DNA of 64,000 nucleotides from Bubalus kerabau (GCF_029407905.1 NC_073628.1:47513501-47577500); one strand, 5' to 3'; counted from the first letter of the stretch, positions 23,776 to 34,438 are shown. Numbers and translations are program-made. Notes: generated by a model from the letters alone, not told the origin.

Positions 23776-23950
23776 ATCCACCTGCAATGCAGGAGACCCT
23801 GGGTTCGAACCCTGCATTGGGAAAATCTCCTGGAGAAGGGGATGGCTATCCAGTCCAATATTCTTGCCTGGGGGATCTCATGGACAGAGGAGCTTGGTGG
23901 GTTAAAATCCATGAGATCACAAAGAGTCAGACATGACAAGCTACTAAGCA
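23776..23950 (+). mobile_element. Bov-tA SINE, 5'-truncated
   Basis: The copy starts inside the tRNA head ('ccacctgcaatgcaggag'), then has 'gggttcgaacc', a BovA body and the tail 'agagtcagacatgacaag', ending in an AC microsatellite. It lies in the tail of the preceding L1 fragment. Confidence 0.9.
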
Positions 23951-23972
23951 CACACACACACACACACACACT
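23950..23972. repeat. (AC)n microsatellite
   Basis: About eleven CA units immediately at the 3' end of the Bov-tA copy, a common outgrowth of ruminant SINE tails. Confidence 0.9.
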
Positions 23973-24175
23973 CACAACATCATTAATCAACTTCCATATA
24001 AAACAAAAAAGGTTTAAAATGTTGAATAAACAAGTGGAATAAGTTTTCAGTCCCCCAATTCTCCTATTTACTAACAGAGTTGGTTACCCAAAATTTTTAA
24101 TCTGTCAAATTATCAGTTTCTTGAAGATGGCTATAATAATATAATTTCTAAAAAAAAATGTATGGGGATTGAATC

Positions 24176-24774
24176 GGTTCAGTTCAGTTCAGTCGCTCAG
24201 TCATGTCTGACTATTTGCAACCCCAGGAATCACAGCATGCCAGGCCTCCCTGTCCATCACCAACTCCCCGAGTTCACTCAGACTCATGTCCATCGAGTCA
24301 GTGATGCCATCCAGCCATCTCATCCTCTGGCGTCCCCTTCTCCTCCTGCCCCCAATCCCTCCAAGCATCAGAGTCTTTTCCAATGAGTCAACTCTTCGCA
24401 TGAGGTGGCCAAAGTATTGGAGTTTCAGCTTTAGCATCATTCCTTCCAAAGAAATCCCAGGGCTGATCTCCTTTAGAACCGACTGGTTGGATCTCCTTGC
24501 AGTCCAAGGGACTCTCAAGAGTCTTCTCCAACACCACAGTTCAAAAGCATCAATTCTTTGGCGCTCAGCTTTCTTCACAGTCCAACTCTCACATCCATAC
24601 ATGACTACTGGAAAAACCATAGCCTTGACTAGATGGACCTTTGTTGGCAAAGTAATGTCTCTGCTTTTGAATATGCTATCTAGGTTGGTCATAACTTTTC
24701 TTCCAAGGAGTAAGCGTCTTTTAATTTCATGATTGCAGTCACCATCTGCAGTGATTTTGGAGCCACAAAAAAAA
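24176..24774 (-). mobile_element. BovB LINE 3' fragment with perfect 12-bp TSD
   Basis: A 599-bp minus-strand BovB tail bounded by GGGGATTGAATC at 24164-24175 and 24775-24786. Its 3' end (GAACT units on the minus strand) is at 24176. The 5' truncation lies in the RT C-terminal region. The minus-strand frame of 163 codons (24201-24692) reads the C-terminal domain without a stop, so it is among the youngest BovB copies here. Confidence 0.97.
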
Positions 24775-24930
24775 GGGGATTGAATCAGGTAACTTATAAA
24801 GTAGTGTTGGACATTTTAGTAAACTTTCAATAATGTTGGTTCTCATTGTCTCTTTAGATATGGTTTCTTTAGATATGGTTTGCAGTGTGTGTCAGGGGAT
24901 AGTTTACAAAATAATGTCAATGTGGTAACA

Positions 24931-26953
24931 GTGGAAGAGAGAAATAGATTTAAGGGACTAGATCTGATAGACAGAGCGCCTGATGAACGATGGATGGAGG
25001 TTTGTGACATTGTACAGGAGACAAGGATCAAGACCGTCCCCAAGAAAAAGAAAGGCAAAAAAGCAAAATGGCTGTATGAGGCCTTACAAATAGCTGTGAA
25101 AAGAAGAGAAGCAAAAGGTAAAGGAAAAAAGTAAAGATATACCCATTTGAATGCAGAATTCCAAAGAATAGCAAGGAGAGATAAGAAAGCCTTCCTCAGT
25201 GATCAATGCAAAGAAATAGAGGAAAACAACAGAATGGGAAAGACTAGAGTTCTTTCAAGAAAATTAGAGATACCAAGGGAACATTTCATGTAAAGATGGG
25301 CTCAATAAAGGACAGAAATGGTATGGACCTAACAGAAGCAGAAGATATTAAGAAGAGGTGGCAAGAATACACAGAAGAACTGTACAAAAAAGATCTTCAT
25401 GACCCAGATAACCACGATGAGTGTGATCACTCACCTAGAGCCAGACATCCTGGAATGTGAAGTCAAGTGGGCCTTAGAAAGCATCACTACGAACAAAGCT
25501 AGTGGAGGTGATGGAATTCTAGTTGAGCTGTTTCAAATCCTGAAAGATGATACTGTGAAAGTGCTACACTCATTATGCCAGCAAACTTGGAAAACTCAGC
25601 AGTGGTCACAGGACTGGAAATTGTCAGTTTTCATTCCAATCCCAAAGAAAGGTCATGCTAAAGAATGCTCAAACTACCACACAATTGCACTCATCTCATA
25701 CACATTAGTAAAGTAATGCTCAACATTTTCCAAGTCAGGCTTCAGCAATATGTGAACCATGAACTTCCAGATGTTCAAGCTGGTTTTAGAAAAGGCAGAG
25801 GAACCAGAGATCAAATTGCCAACATCTGCTGGATCATGGAAAAAGCAAGAGAGTTCCAGAAAAACATCTAATTCTGCTTTATTGACTATGCCAAAGCCTC
25901 TGACTGTGTGGATCACAATAAACTGTGGAAAATTCTAAAAGAGATGGGAATACCAGACCACCTGACCTGCCTCTTCAGAAACCTGAATGCGGGTCAGGAA
26001 GCAACAGTTAGAACTGGACTTGGAACAACAGACTGGTTCCAAATAGAAAAATGAGTATGTCAAGGCTGTGTATTGTCACCCTGTTTATTTAACTTATATG
26101 CAGAGTACATCATGAGAAATGCTGGGCTGGAAGAAGTACAAGCTGGAATCAAGATTGCCAGGAGAAATATCAAAAACCTCAGATATGCAGATGACACCAC
26201 CCTCATGGCAGAAAGTGAAGAACTAAAGAGCTTCTTGATGAAAGTGAAAAAGGAGAGTGAAAAAGTTAGCTTAAAGCTGTACATTCAGAAAACTAAGATC
26301 ATGGCATCCGGTCCCATCACTTCATGGCAATAGAGTGGAAAGAGTGGCTGACTTCATTTTTTGGGGCTCCAAAATCACTGCAGATGGTGACTGCAATCAT
26401 GAAATTAAAAGACACTTTCTCCTTGGAAAGAAAGTTATGAACAAACTAGACAGCATAATAAAAAGCAAAGGCATTACTTTGCCAACAAAGGTCCATCTAG
26501 TCAAGGCTATGGTTTTTCCAGTAGTCATGTATGGATGTGAGAGTTGGACTATAAAGAAAGCTGAGAGTAGAAGAATTGATGCTTTTGAACTGTGGTGTTG
26601 GAGAAGACTCTTGAGAGTCCCTTGGACTGCAAGGAGATCCAACCAGTCCACCCTCAAAGAGATCATTCCTGGGTGTTCATTGGAAGGACTGATGTTGAAG
26701 CTGAAACTCCAATACTTTGGCCACCTGATGCGAAGAACTGACTCATTGGAAAAGACCCTGATGCTGGGAAAAATTGAAGGTGGGAAGACAAGGGGACAAC
26801 AGAGGATGAGATGGTTGGATGGCATCACCAACTCAATGGACATGAGTTTGTGTGAACTCTGGAGTTGGAGATGGACAGGGAAGCCTGGCATGCTGCTGTT
26901 CACGGGGACACAAAGAGTCAAACAATACTGAGCAATTGAACTGAACTGAACTG
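24931..26953 (+). mobile_element. BovB LINE, 2.0-kb 5'-truncated copy
   Basis: The copy runs from the linker after the endonuclease ('agaaatagatttaaggg') through the RT and C-terminal domain to GAACTGAACTGAACTG at 26953. AATGTGGTAACA (24919-24930) and AATGCGGTGACA (26954-26965) form a 12-bp TSD with two mismatches, so it is older than the 24176-24774 copy. Open frames at 24880-25134, 25399-25716, 26073-26333 and 26335-26931 are successive parts of one protein, separated by stops and frameshifts. Confidence 0.95.
26073..26333 (+). pseudogene. BovB reverse transcriptase fragment
   Basis: An 86-residue frame with the palm start 'SPCLFNLYAEYIMRNAGLEE' (residues 2-21) and the catalytic YADD box at residues 38-41 (26184-26195), followed by the thumb sequence. 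A stop ends it at 'GPITSWQ', and the C-terminal region continues in a new frame from 26335. It is isolated and non-functional. Confidence 0.85.
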
Positions 26954-26965
26954 AATGCGGTGACA

Positions 26966-27608
26966 TTTCCATTTTTTCTTTTTTCATTGGACAGACTGAC
27001 ATGACTGTAGAGGAGAAATTTGCCAGGCATCCAGTCTTTGATACTCTAGAGAAGAAACCCTAGCTGTGCAAAACTAAAGAGCAGTATCTTCCAAGGTTTA
27101 CAGCTCTGAGATAATCATAAGCTTGAGAACATTCTGAGCCAGGAAGCTGACAGCAAAGTGTTTCCAATTCCCAATACCTGCACTTGTCTTATAATGACTG
27201 CCATTGTCTAATGTCATCCCCCTTACAAGATGGTACCTTTGCTGAATGGATTTGGGGAGGCAGAGGCATCCCCAAAGATATGTGATCACCATGGCCCTGT
27301 AATTGGGCAGGAAGGTTAACTGGTCAGTCTGTCCCTTTGGTTCTGGCTATTTTGAAAATGAAAAGAAATACAAGGTAACTGTAGCCCTATCACCAATTGC
27401 CTTGGAAAAGACAGTCAATTTTCCTTTTGTACTTAGCAGAAACACCAGTGGTATCACCTAGGGGGTGGGGAAACCTTATTGTCTAGGTGTAATCAGTGTG
27501 GTCTGAGGTCTTTGTGAAATGTACATTCTTTTATAAGTAAGTGGAAGTATTCCCAAACGTTTATTAGTCATCGCATTTTAGTGAAAAATGATTCACTTTC
27601 TGTGCCAA
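26966..27608. other. Unassigned, repeat-poor
   Basis: About 640 bp with moderate GC content and no recognised repeat. No convincing open frame or splice-bounded exon was found. It could be unique intergenic or intronic DNA, or an old repeat I did not recognise. Confidence 0.4.
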
Positions 27609-27616
27609 TAGTATCT

Positions 27617-27892
27617 GTTGCTGCTGCTGCTAAGTCGCTTCAGTTGTGTCCAACTCTGTGTGACCCCATAGACAGCAGCCCACCAGGCTCCCCTGTCCCT
27701 GGGATTCTCCAGGCAAGAACACTGGAGTGGGTTGCCATTTCCTTCTCCAATGCATAAAAGTGAAAAGTGAAAGTGAAGTCGCTCAGTTGTGTCTGACTCA
27801 GCGACCCCATGGACTGCAGCCCACCAGGCTCCTCCGTCCATGGGATTTTCCAGGCAAGAGTCCTGGAGTGGGGTGCCATTGCCTTCTCCAAG
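27617..27892 (-). mobile_element. BOV-A2 SINE dimer with 8-bp TSD
   Basis: Complete reverse dimer beginning GTTGCTGCTGCTGC, with two BovA units and the 'gtgaaaagtgaaagtgaag' linker. It is bounded by TAGTATCT at 27609-27616 and 27893-27900. The second unit lacks the 'ctttgt' hexamer before 'gcgacccc'. Confidence 0.95.
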
Positions 27893-27900
27893 TAGTATCT

Positions 27901-28378
27901 ACAGATTATATAATATTCACAGCTAGGCTACTAAGATCTTAAACTCTCCATGCACTTAACATGAAACTTAGAAAGATGCAAACTATTCTCACGAAAATGC
28001 TCTTTCAGGAACCCTCACCAATCCTTTCCCTCACTGTCAAATCCAAAATAATACTAAGAGAAAAATTATACAGCAAATGCATGGAGCTCGAGTGAATTAT
28101 AAATTTTCCAATGTAAATTATTTGGCATTGCTGCCGAAAGCTGTTGTGGAAAGCTCTATAATTTGGCATAAAGTGGTCTGGCCCTGTGCTGTCAATTAGC
28201 TAAGAGAAACCACACACATCCTTATCAGCGATACAAGGCTGGAAGAATATCCAAATTTTTGTACATTGCTTGCTGAGTTGTAATTGGATTTGTCTCTGCT
28301 CGTTCCACAGGATAAGTTAGTTATCCCTTGTGAAGAAAGGAAAATAAAGGAGAAAATAATATCTAGAAATAATGAGGC
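27901..28378. other. Repeat-free interval, possible conserved element
   Basis: No repeat and no gene. The core 28090-28330 has complex, AT-rich sequence with homeodomain-like TAATTGG and CAATTAGC motifs. It also has a palindromic pair of GATA sites (GGATAA at 28310-28315, TTATCC at 28321-28326). It resembles non-coding regulatory DNA in texture only. This is inference. Confidence 0.3.
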
Positions 28379-28390
28379 TACCTCAGCTCT

Positions 28391-28507
28391 GCTGCTGCTG
28401 CTGCTAAGTCACTTCAGTTGTGTCCGACTCTGTGCGACCCCATAGATAGCAGCCCACCAGGCTTCCCCCGCCCCTGGGATTCTCCAGGCAAGAACACTGG
28501 AGTGGGT
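28391..28507 (-). mobile_element. BOV-A2 SINE, single unit, 12-bp TSD
   Basis: Reverse, 5'-truncated BOV-A2 retaining the AGC-repeat 3' tail and one BovA unit. It is flanked by TACCTCAGCTCT at 28379-28390 and 28508-28519. The truncation point is inside the BovA unit ('ggagtggg'). Confidence 0.95.
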
Positions 28508-28584
28508 TACCTCAGCTCTAGGAATGCATTTTTCAAGTGTTTATATAATGTCATTGTTTTAGTAATACACAATCCAATGACAGG

Positions 28585-28803
28585 GGCTTCCCAGGTGGTT
28601 CCATGGTAAAGAAGCTGCCTGCCAAGGCAGGAGACATAGGAGACACAGGTTTGATCTCTGAGTCAGAAAGATAATCTGGGGGAAATGGCAACCCACCCCA
28701 ATATTCTTACCTGGAAAATCCCATGGACAGAGGAGCCTGGCAAGCTACAGACCATACAGTTGCAAAGAGTCCTACACAACTGAGAAATGGAGTGCACGCG
28801 CTT
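28585..28803 (+). mobile_element. Bov-tA SINE with 11-bp TSD
   Basis: Forward Bov-tA: head 'ggcttcccaggtggttcc', body 'gcaacccaccccaatattc', tail 'gttgcaaagagtcctacac'. The TSD CCAATGACAGG (28574-28584 and 28858-28868) encloses both the SINE and a long dinucleotide tract, so the tract grew from the SINE tail. Confidence 0.93.
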
Positions 28804-28839
<36 letters not shown>

Positions 28840-28852
28840 GCGCGCGCGCGCG
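28804..28852. repeat. (GC)n(AC)n(GC)n Z-DNA-prone microsatellite
   Basis: Forty-nine bases of unbroken alternating purine-pyrimidine: GCGTGCGCGCGCGC, then about eleven AC units, then a second GC block ending at 28852. It is the 3' tail of the Bov-tA insertion. Such tracts adopt left-handed DNA under negative supercoiling (established biophysics). Confidence 0.9.
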
Positions 28853-28868
28853 ATATCCCAATGACAGG

Positions 28869-29440
28869 CATCTTTAGGCATTCAACTCCATTAGCATTTA
28901 GTAGTCAATGTTAATTGATAAGTAGCCAATATAAATGAGGACAGTGGGTAGAGATCTCATCAGCGTAGACAATTTTTCCTGAACTCGACTATCATAGTGT
29001 TTGACCTGCCTCTCAATTGTATGCTCTCGGTTGTCACTTGTCACTTCCAGTAACGAACTTAAGTGATATATTGAATCCTCAGGGATTTAACTGCTTCAAG
29101 TGGCATTTCTTGAAATATGCTACTTAGTACTTTCACAAATCTTCAAGCTAAATATTATAACTCTCACTCTACACAGGATTGCTACTGGATGTCAGAAGAC
29201 AGATTAGGAACAAAAGGAGGTGGCTAAGGGGAACAAAAAGAGTAATGACTTGGGATTTATTGTACAACCATTAAGTGATTACTTTTTGTGTACTTCAATG
29301 TACACTAAAAACATCATCCTGTTTCTCGCCTTAAGAAAATTCCAATTCAATAACCTATCAAGCTATCCAAGGAAAGATCAAGTTCTAAATCCTAATTCAG
29401 TCCTGCATTAGCCCCTTGACCTTTGGCAAATAATTTTCTT
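28869..29440. other. No gene seen
   Basis: Repeat-poor AT-rich sequence. The 63-codon frame at 29220-29411 has no recognisable domain. Confidence 0.4.
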
Positions 29441-29545
29441 TTTTTTTCAGTTGAAGTATAGTTGATTTATAATAGTATATTAGTTTCAGATGTACAACAA
29501 TGTGATTCAGTATTTCTATAGGTTATACTCCATTTCAAGTTATTA
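29441..29545 (-). mobile_element. L1 3' end fragment
   Basis: 'ttgaagtatagttgatttata', 'ttagtttcagatgtacaac' and 'gtgattcag' are the complement of the artiodactyl L1 3' end, preceded by T-rich sequence (complement of an A tail). Confidence 0.75.
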
Positions 29546-29691
29546 GGCAAGTAATTGTTTAATTTGATTTAGCATTGGTTTCATAACCTGTAAAAATGTC
29601 TTGCAGAGACGTTAAAAAACAATGTACGTAAAAGTGCTTAGTAGTAGACATATAGTAGATACACATGTATATTTTTTGCTTCCCTTAGGAC

Positions 29692-29925
29692 TGTCACGCA
29701 AGTGTATGCTCCTCGGTTTTTGTCTCGTCACAACAAAGATTTGGAGTGACGGCCATTAAAGCCCCCTAGGTGTGTCACACCTCTCGGGTCTTGGACAGAC
29801 TGTGTTATAGCTCTTAGACAAATCAGTGTTACAGCTCTATTTTATTTAGAAGAGAGCAGGAAAATCCATCTTTGAGGCGTGAGGGCACGTCGATCTAAAG
29901 ACGCGAAAAGAGCGCCCCAGCGCAC

Positions 29926-29959
<34 letters not shown>

Positions 29960-30183
29960 GAGAGAGACAGAGAGAGCGAGCTTTGACTCCTCTTTTCATA
30001 TGTTTTTCTCTCCCTGGGCCTGTCCTATGTAAATTGGGCCAGCCAGGAATGTTGGTTCTTTTACCTGAGGTCCTCACTCTGGTCCTCGGACCTTCCTTTG
30101 TTCTATTTTCGTGGGCTTTTCCCTTCCTTGTCTTTTAGCCACCTCCATTTTGGACTCCTTTTCCCTATTCTACCTACCTAACA
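29692..30183 (-). mobile_element. Solo LTR with 4-bp TSD (GGAC)
   Basis: A 492-bp block with TGTCA...CTAACA ends (TG...CA), flanked by GGAC at 29688-29691 and 30184-30187. On the minus strand it begins TGTTAGG, contains a long CT tract (complement of 29925-29980), and has an AATAAA signal (complement of 29841-29846) and a U5 of about 140 bp. The GC and CpG content exceeds that of its surroundings, suggesting a fairly recent insertion. No retroviral genes remain. The 4-bp duplication suits class I elements; the exact family was not identified. Confidence 0.78.
29925..29980. repeat. (GA)n microsatellite inside LTR
   Basis: GA repeat with interruptions (AAACAG, GACAG) in the middle of the solo LTR, upstream of the poly(A) signal in LTR sense. 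Confidence 0.85.
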
Positions 30184-30187
30184 GGAC

Positions 30188-31052
30188 AAACTACGATTAT
30201 GTTATACTTATGAAATCTCTTACCTATGGGAACTGGAAATAGTGCAAGGTAGATGAAGAGACAAAGATACGAATATTACTCCATCCACTCATAATTTTTT
30301 TACATGGGAAAAAAGGACATTGGGAATCTTTCTTTTACTAAGACATGAAAAGCCCCAAAACTAATGATAAATCATCAAGGCAGCACCCACAGGTATTTTA
30401 ATCACCATATAACTGTGAGTGTTGGATACAGGAACTTGATTTGATTAGAGTCAGTAACTGAGGGGAAAATGTATTCCCATTCTTTAGGTTCTTTTTGCAA
30501 GACAATACTTCTCACACAGCTGGTTTAAGCTCATTCTTTAGAAAAATATACTCTCTTAATTGATTTAAATCAGCAAGTGATTTGTTAAATTATTTGAAAT
30601 AACTTAAAGTTCTTCCAGAAAGGGGAATAAAGTCCATACTAGTAAGAAGTCTGTTAGTCTAATTAAACAAGAGACTTCATTCCACCAGAGAAATTCTGCT
30701 GGTTTTTTGTTTACTGAGGATGAGGAAGGGGGAGGGGCTCTCCCTCCATCTGTGATTCTTTCTCAATAATAACTCAGCCTGCAAGGTCATCTCCACCTTT
30801 TTCCACAGCTAGTTGAATTTCTTATACAAAAGGCGAAAGATACCAACAACTGATTATTCTTACAATCCAGATTTTTTTTTTTTAACAATTAAAGAGTAGT
30901 TGCTAGTTCATACATTTCTGTAGAAGTTTTTATTCTAATGACATTCTCTATTTTTGCCTCAGGTTTTAATAGGGAACCCTGCCGATTTGCCTCACATTTT
31001 TCATCTGCAAGATAAATACTAATGATTGTGAGTTAGGGTGACTTGGCCCTCT
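30188..31052. other. No gene seen
   Basis: Unassigned sequence with a T run near 30870-30882. I recognise no element or exon. Confidence 0.4.
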
Positions 31053-31265
31053 TCTCCCAGGTGGCTCAGTGGTAAAGAATTTGCTTGCCAATGCAGGAGA
31101 TGCTGGAGATGGAGGTTTGATCCTGGGTCAGGAAGGTAACCTGGAGGAGGAAATGGCAACTCACTCCAATATTCCTGCCTGGAAAATCCCGTGGACAGAG
31201 GGGCCTGACAGGTTCATGGGGTTGCAAAGAGCCGGACACCACTGAGCACAGCATGGACACACAGC
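31053..31265 (+). mobile_element. Bov-tA SINE
   Basis: Forward copy with head 'cccaggtggctcagtggtaaag', body 'gcaactcactccaatattcc' and tail 'gttgcaaagagccggacacc'. It is moderately diverged, and no clear TSD was found. Confidence 0.9.
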
Positions 31266-32009
31266 AGTAGGGCAACTTGGTGGGAGTAGTTAAGGTTAGA
31301 AAACAAACGGCTGACTCTTCCAGACTGCTGCTTTCTAGCTAGAAGCTTCTGAATGGAGGACATTTAAAAATGCTTTTCTTAGTGCAAGTGTGAGGACACT
31401 GAGGCCAAACAACTGAAACACAGGAGTTCAGAGCACAGCAATGTCTACTTCGGGCCAAGCACGGGGACAGGCGTTTCAGGCTCTAAAAAACCTTGAGCTC
31501 CTAAAGGGTTTTGGTTCAGCAAAGCATTTTTAAACGCCAAGAAGGTGGCAGGGTTTGTGGTCGCTTGTGCACAGTTCTGACTGGCTGATGGTGAGGGAAA
31601 AAGGCATTGTCACAGGGGTTGATATTATCAGTCCTTAGGCTCCAGGAGGCCTGGGGCTATGTGCTCATGGTCATCAAGTCATCAAGTAGTTAACACCTTC
31701 CATTTGGTGGGGGGTTTTAACGTCTGTAAAACAACTCAGGAAATGTGCATCAAATACTGTTATCTTGGCACTTCAGAGAGGAGCTAACATTGAGGAACTA
31801 ACGTTGAGTATAAGGGGGAGGGGTCTGTCCCAGGAGGGCCACAGAGGGTCCTACTTGTTACACTTCTTATTTATAGAAATTATGATTCTGAAAATTTATG
31901 ACAAATATTTCTATGTATTTTTGAGGGTTCAGTTTTTCAGTTTGACCAGTTCTGCCCCGAGTTTATAGTTATAGTTACAAATATGATGTAAGCAAAAATT
32001 TATAGAGCT
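31266..32009. other. Unassigned, slightly GC-richer
   Basis: No young repeat. Purine-rich stretch near 31805-31830. The sequence has the texture of a decayed LTR or old repeat but was not identified. Confidence 0.3.
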
Positions 32010-32222
32010 CTGGAAGCCTTGGTGGCTCAGTGGTAAAAGAATCTACCTGCAATACAGGAGACAAGAGTTCCATCCCCAGGTCAGGAAAATCCCCTGGAAA
32101 AGGAAATGGCAACCCACTCTAATATTCTTGCCAAGGAAATCCCATGGGCAGAGGAGCCTGGTGAGCTACAATCCATGAGGTCATAAAAAGACTCAGACAT
32201 GACTTAATGACTAAACCACCAC
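32010..32222 (+). mobile_element. Bov-tA SINE
   Basis: Forward copy: head 'agccttggtggctcagtgg', 'ccccaggtcagg', body 'gcaacccactctaatattc', tail 'gactcagacatgac'. Its 3' tail has an ACC trinucleotide stretch (32213-32224). Confidence 0.9.
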
Positions 32223-33126
32223 CATCTGAGGAGAAGGCAAAGAGAAAGCCATAAGGAACACAAAGAAGATATGGCTCTGAAACATAAAAATGATGCTTTT
32301 ACCCTATCTCTCAGTGGAGTGAAAATAGGCTTCATCAAAGCACTTTGATGAAGGCTTTCTAATAGAGTATTTGCACCCAAAGTCCCAGATAACACTGAAA
32401 TTAGGTAACAAGCAGAAATAGGAGTTACCTAGACAAAGGAGTAAAAGTCAGTTGCCAAATCAAGGGGAGAACTATAAATCTACACACAGGGAACATAGCT
32501 TGAGAGAGTGAGCAGAAGTTCTTCCCTGGCAATTTTTCAAGACAGATATGTGACCACGGCAGATTTCATAGGCTATCAGCAGAAATGTATCAAGGGCCTG
32601 AACCAGACTGGGAAATTACAGTGTGGGCCAGTACAGGAATTTTCTTGAATGTACTCAATAAGTATTCTCACCACTTTTTTGGTGAAGAGGAAGGGTCCAG
32701 TGTATATCCTTTATATTTTATTACATGTAAAAGTAATTCATGTGTTTGTCACCTGAATGTCATTAAGTCCTCCAGTTATCTGTTGTCCATTTGGTCTTTA
32801 AATACAAACTGTCTTGAGTTCTCATGCCTTTTCTTGTGGAAAATCTAGCCAACCTCCCCAATATCTTGCATGGATTGCAATATATTATAATATCATGATC
32901 AAATTCCTTTTTCCACTGAATTCTCAATTTTATACTTTTTGGTTGTTTTCTTCTCTCTACTTTTATATACCTAAGCACAAAATATTTCCCCTTTCCTCCA
33001 GACCTCAGAGTCATTGACTAGACTAATTTGGTGAACAAGTCATAACTTAAAATTGAATCATCAAGCAACTCAATCCTTTGGACTCTTGGCCATACCTGCT
33101 GCAGTGTCTTGTGCAACCTGTGCTGT
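32223..33126. other. No gene; contains a tight hairpin
   Basis: Unassigned sequence. An 11-bp perfect inverted repeat with a 2-nt loop lies at 32330-32353. No exon or repeat was recognised. Confidence 0.4.
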
Positions 33127-33325
33127 GTCTTGCTAAGTTGCTTCAGTCGTGTCCAGCTGTTTGTGATCCCCCACGGACTGTAGCCCTCCAGGCTCGTCTG
33201 TCCATGGGATTCTCTAGGCGAGAATACTGGAGTGGGTTGCCATGCCCACCTCCAGGGGATCTTACTCTTACAGCTCCTGCATTGGCAGGTGGATTCTATA
33301 CCACCAGCGCCACCTAGGAAGCCTC
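33127..33325 (-). mobile_element. Bov-tA SINE
   Basis: Reverse copy starting 'ttgctaagttgcttcagtc' and ending with the complement of the head ('gccacctaggaagcc'). It has a short internal loss in the B-box region ('ggggatcttactcttac'). Confidence 0.9.
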
Positions 33326-33366
33326 TTGTCCAACATTGTCATAGATAACTTCTTCATGGCTACTTA

Positions 33367-33598
33367 GGACTTCCCTGGTGGCTCAGACGGTAAAGCGTCT
33401 GCCTACAATGCGGGAGACCCAGGTTCGATCCCTGGGTTGGGAAGATCCCCTGAAAGAGGAAATGGCAACCCACTCCAGTATTCTTGCCTGGAAAATCTCA
33501 TGGATGGAGGTGCCTGGTTGGCTACTGTCTATGGCTACTGTCTATGGGGTCGCAAAGAGTTGGACACGACTGAGCGACTTCACTTCACTTCACTTCCT
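33367..33598 (+). mobile_element. Bov-tA SINE, well preserved
   Basis: One of the best copies. The tRNA-derived head has an A-box-like 'tggctcagacgg' and a B-box-like 'ggttcgatccc', and the BovA body is complete. The tail is 'cgcaaagagttggacacgac' followed by CTTCA units. A 13-bp tandem duplication (GGCTACTGTCTAT twice, about 33520-33546) lies in the body. It sits head-to-tail inverted to the SINE 40 bp upstream. Confidence 0.95.
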
Positions 33599-33804
33599 CC
33601 CAGCCATACCTGAGGCGCTCCATCAATCCTTCTTTATCCCTTATCCTCTAAATGTCTGATATTTGCTATATTCAATAATTTGTTGATTTCTGCTGCCACT
33701 AGTCCCTTTCACACATTGTAGGAGACAGAGCAGGATAAATAATAATATACAAATAATCACTTTGTATAAATAAGAAGCAATCCATCTAGGTGTATTTTGT
33801 CTCC

Positions 33805-34438
33805 CTCCCCTGAAGCTTTATTGAGAAAAAATTGACATAATAACATAGAGTGAGTTTAAGGCACAATGTAGTGATTTGATGTGAAATGATTACCACAAAG
33901 GTTAGTTAGTACATGCATCGTGCCACATAACTGCTAGTTTTTTTTTTCCCCCCAGCAAGAATATTTAAGATGTACTCTCCTATCAACTCTCACATCTATA
34001 ATACAAAATTATTAATTATAGGCTCCATGGTGTACATTAGATCCCCAGAAATTATCATTGGAAGTTTCTACCCATTGACCAATGTCTCTCCATTTTCTTT
34101 CCGCCTCAGCCCCAGAAAACCAGCACTCTACTTACTCTCTAATTCTGCAAGTTCGGCTTTGAAAAAAACCACGTTAGTGAGATCACACAGTATTTATCTT
34201 CCTTTGACTTATTTCATAATACATTTGTTGCAAATAGTAGGATTTCCTTCTTTTTATGACTAAATAAAGTCCCACTGTATATGTATACCACTTTAATTTG
34301 TTGATGGAAACTTAGGTAGTCTCCATGTCTTGATTATTGTGAATAATACTTCAATGAACATGAGGATACAGATGTATAGTGTTAGTAATTTCATTTCCTT
34401 TGATATATACACAGACTTGAAATTGCTGGATCACATGG
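33805..34438 (-). mobile_element. Old L1 3' region, part 1
   Basis: Complement of an old L1 3' region: 'ttattgagaaaaaattgaca', 'ctacccattgaccaatg'-like text, 'gtgagatcacacagtattt', 'tgtgaataatacttcaatgaac' and 'aattgctggatcacatgg'. The last phrase continues exactly at 35014, so both parts are one element split by an LTR. Confidence 0.8.

Noticed and set aside
26397..27002. 201-codon minus-strand open frame
   Set aside because: Antisense of the BovB C-terminal coding region. The same Ser/Leu-rich antisense frame recurs at 2057-2536, 17190-17714, 24286-24732 and 44384-44968, always opposite BovB.
33375..33450. tRNA gene
   Set aside because: Cloverleaf-like A and B boxes belong to the tRNA-Glu-derived head of Bov-tA; the 3' half of a tRNA is replaced by BovA. 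The same holds for all other heads.
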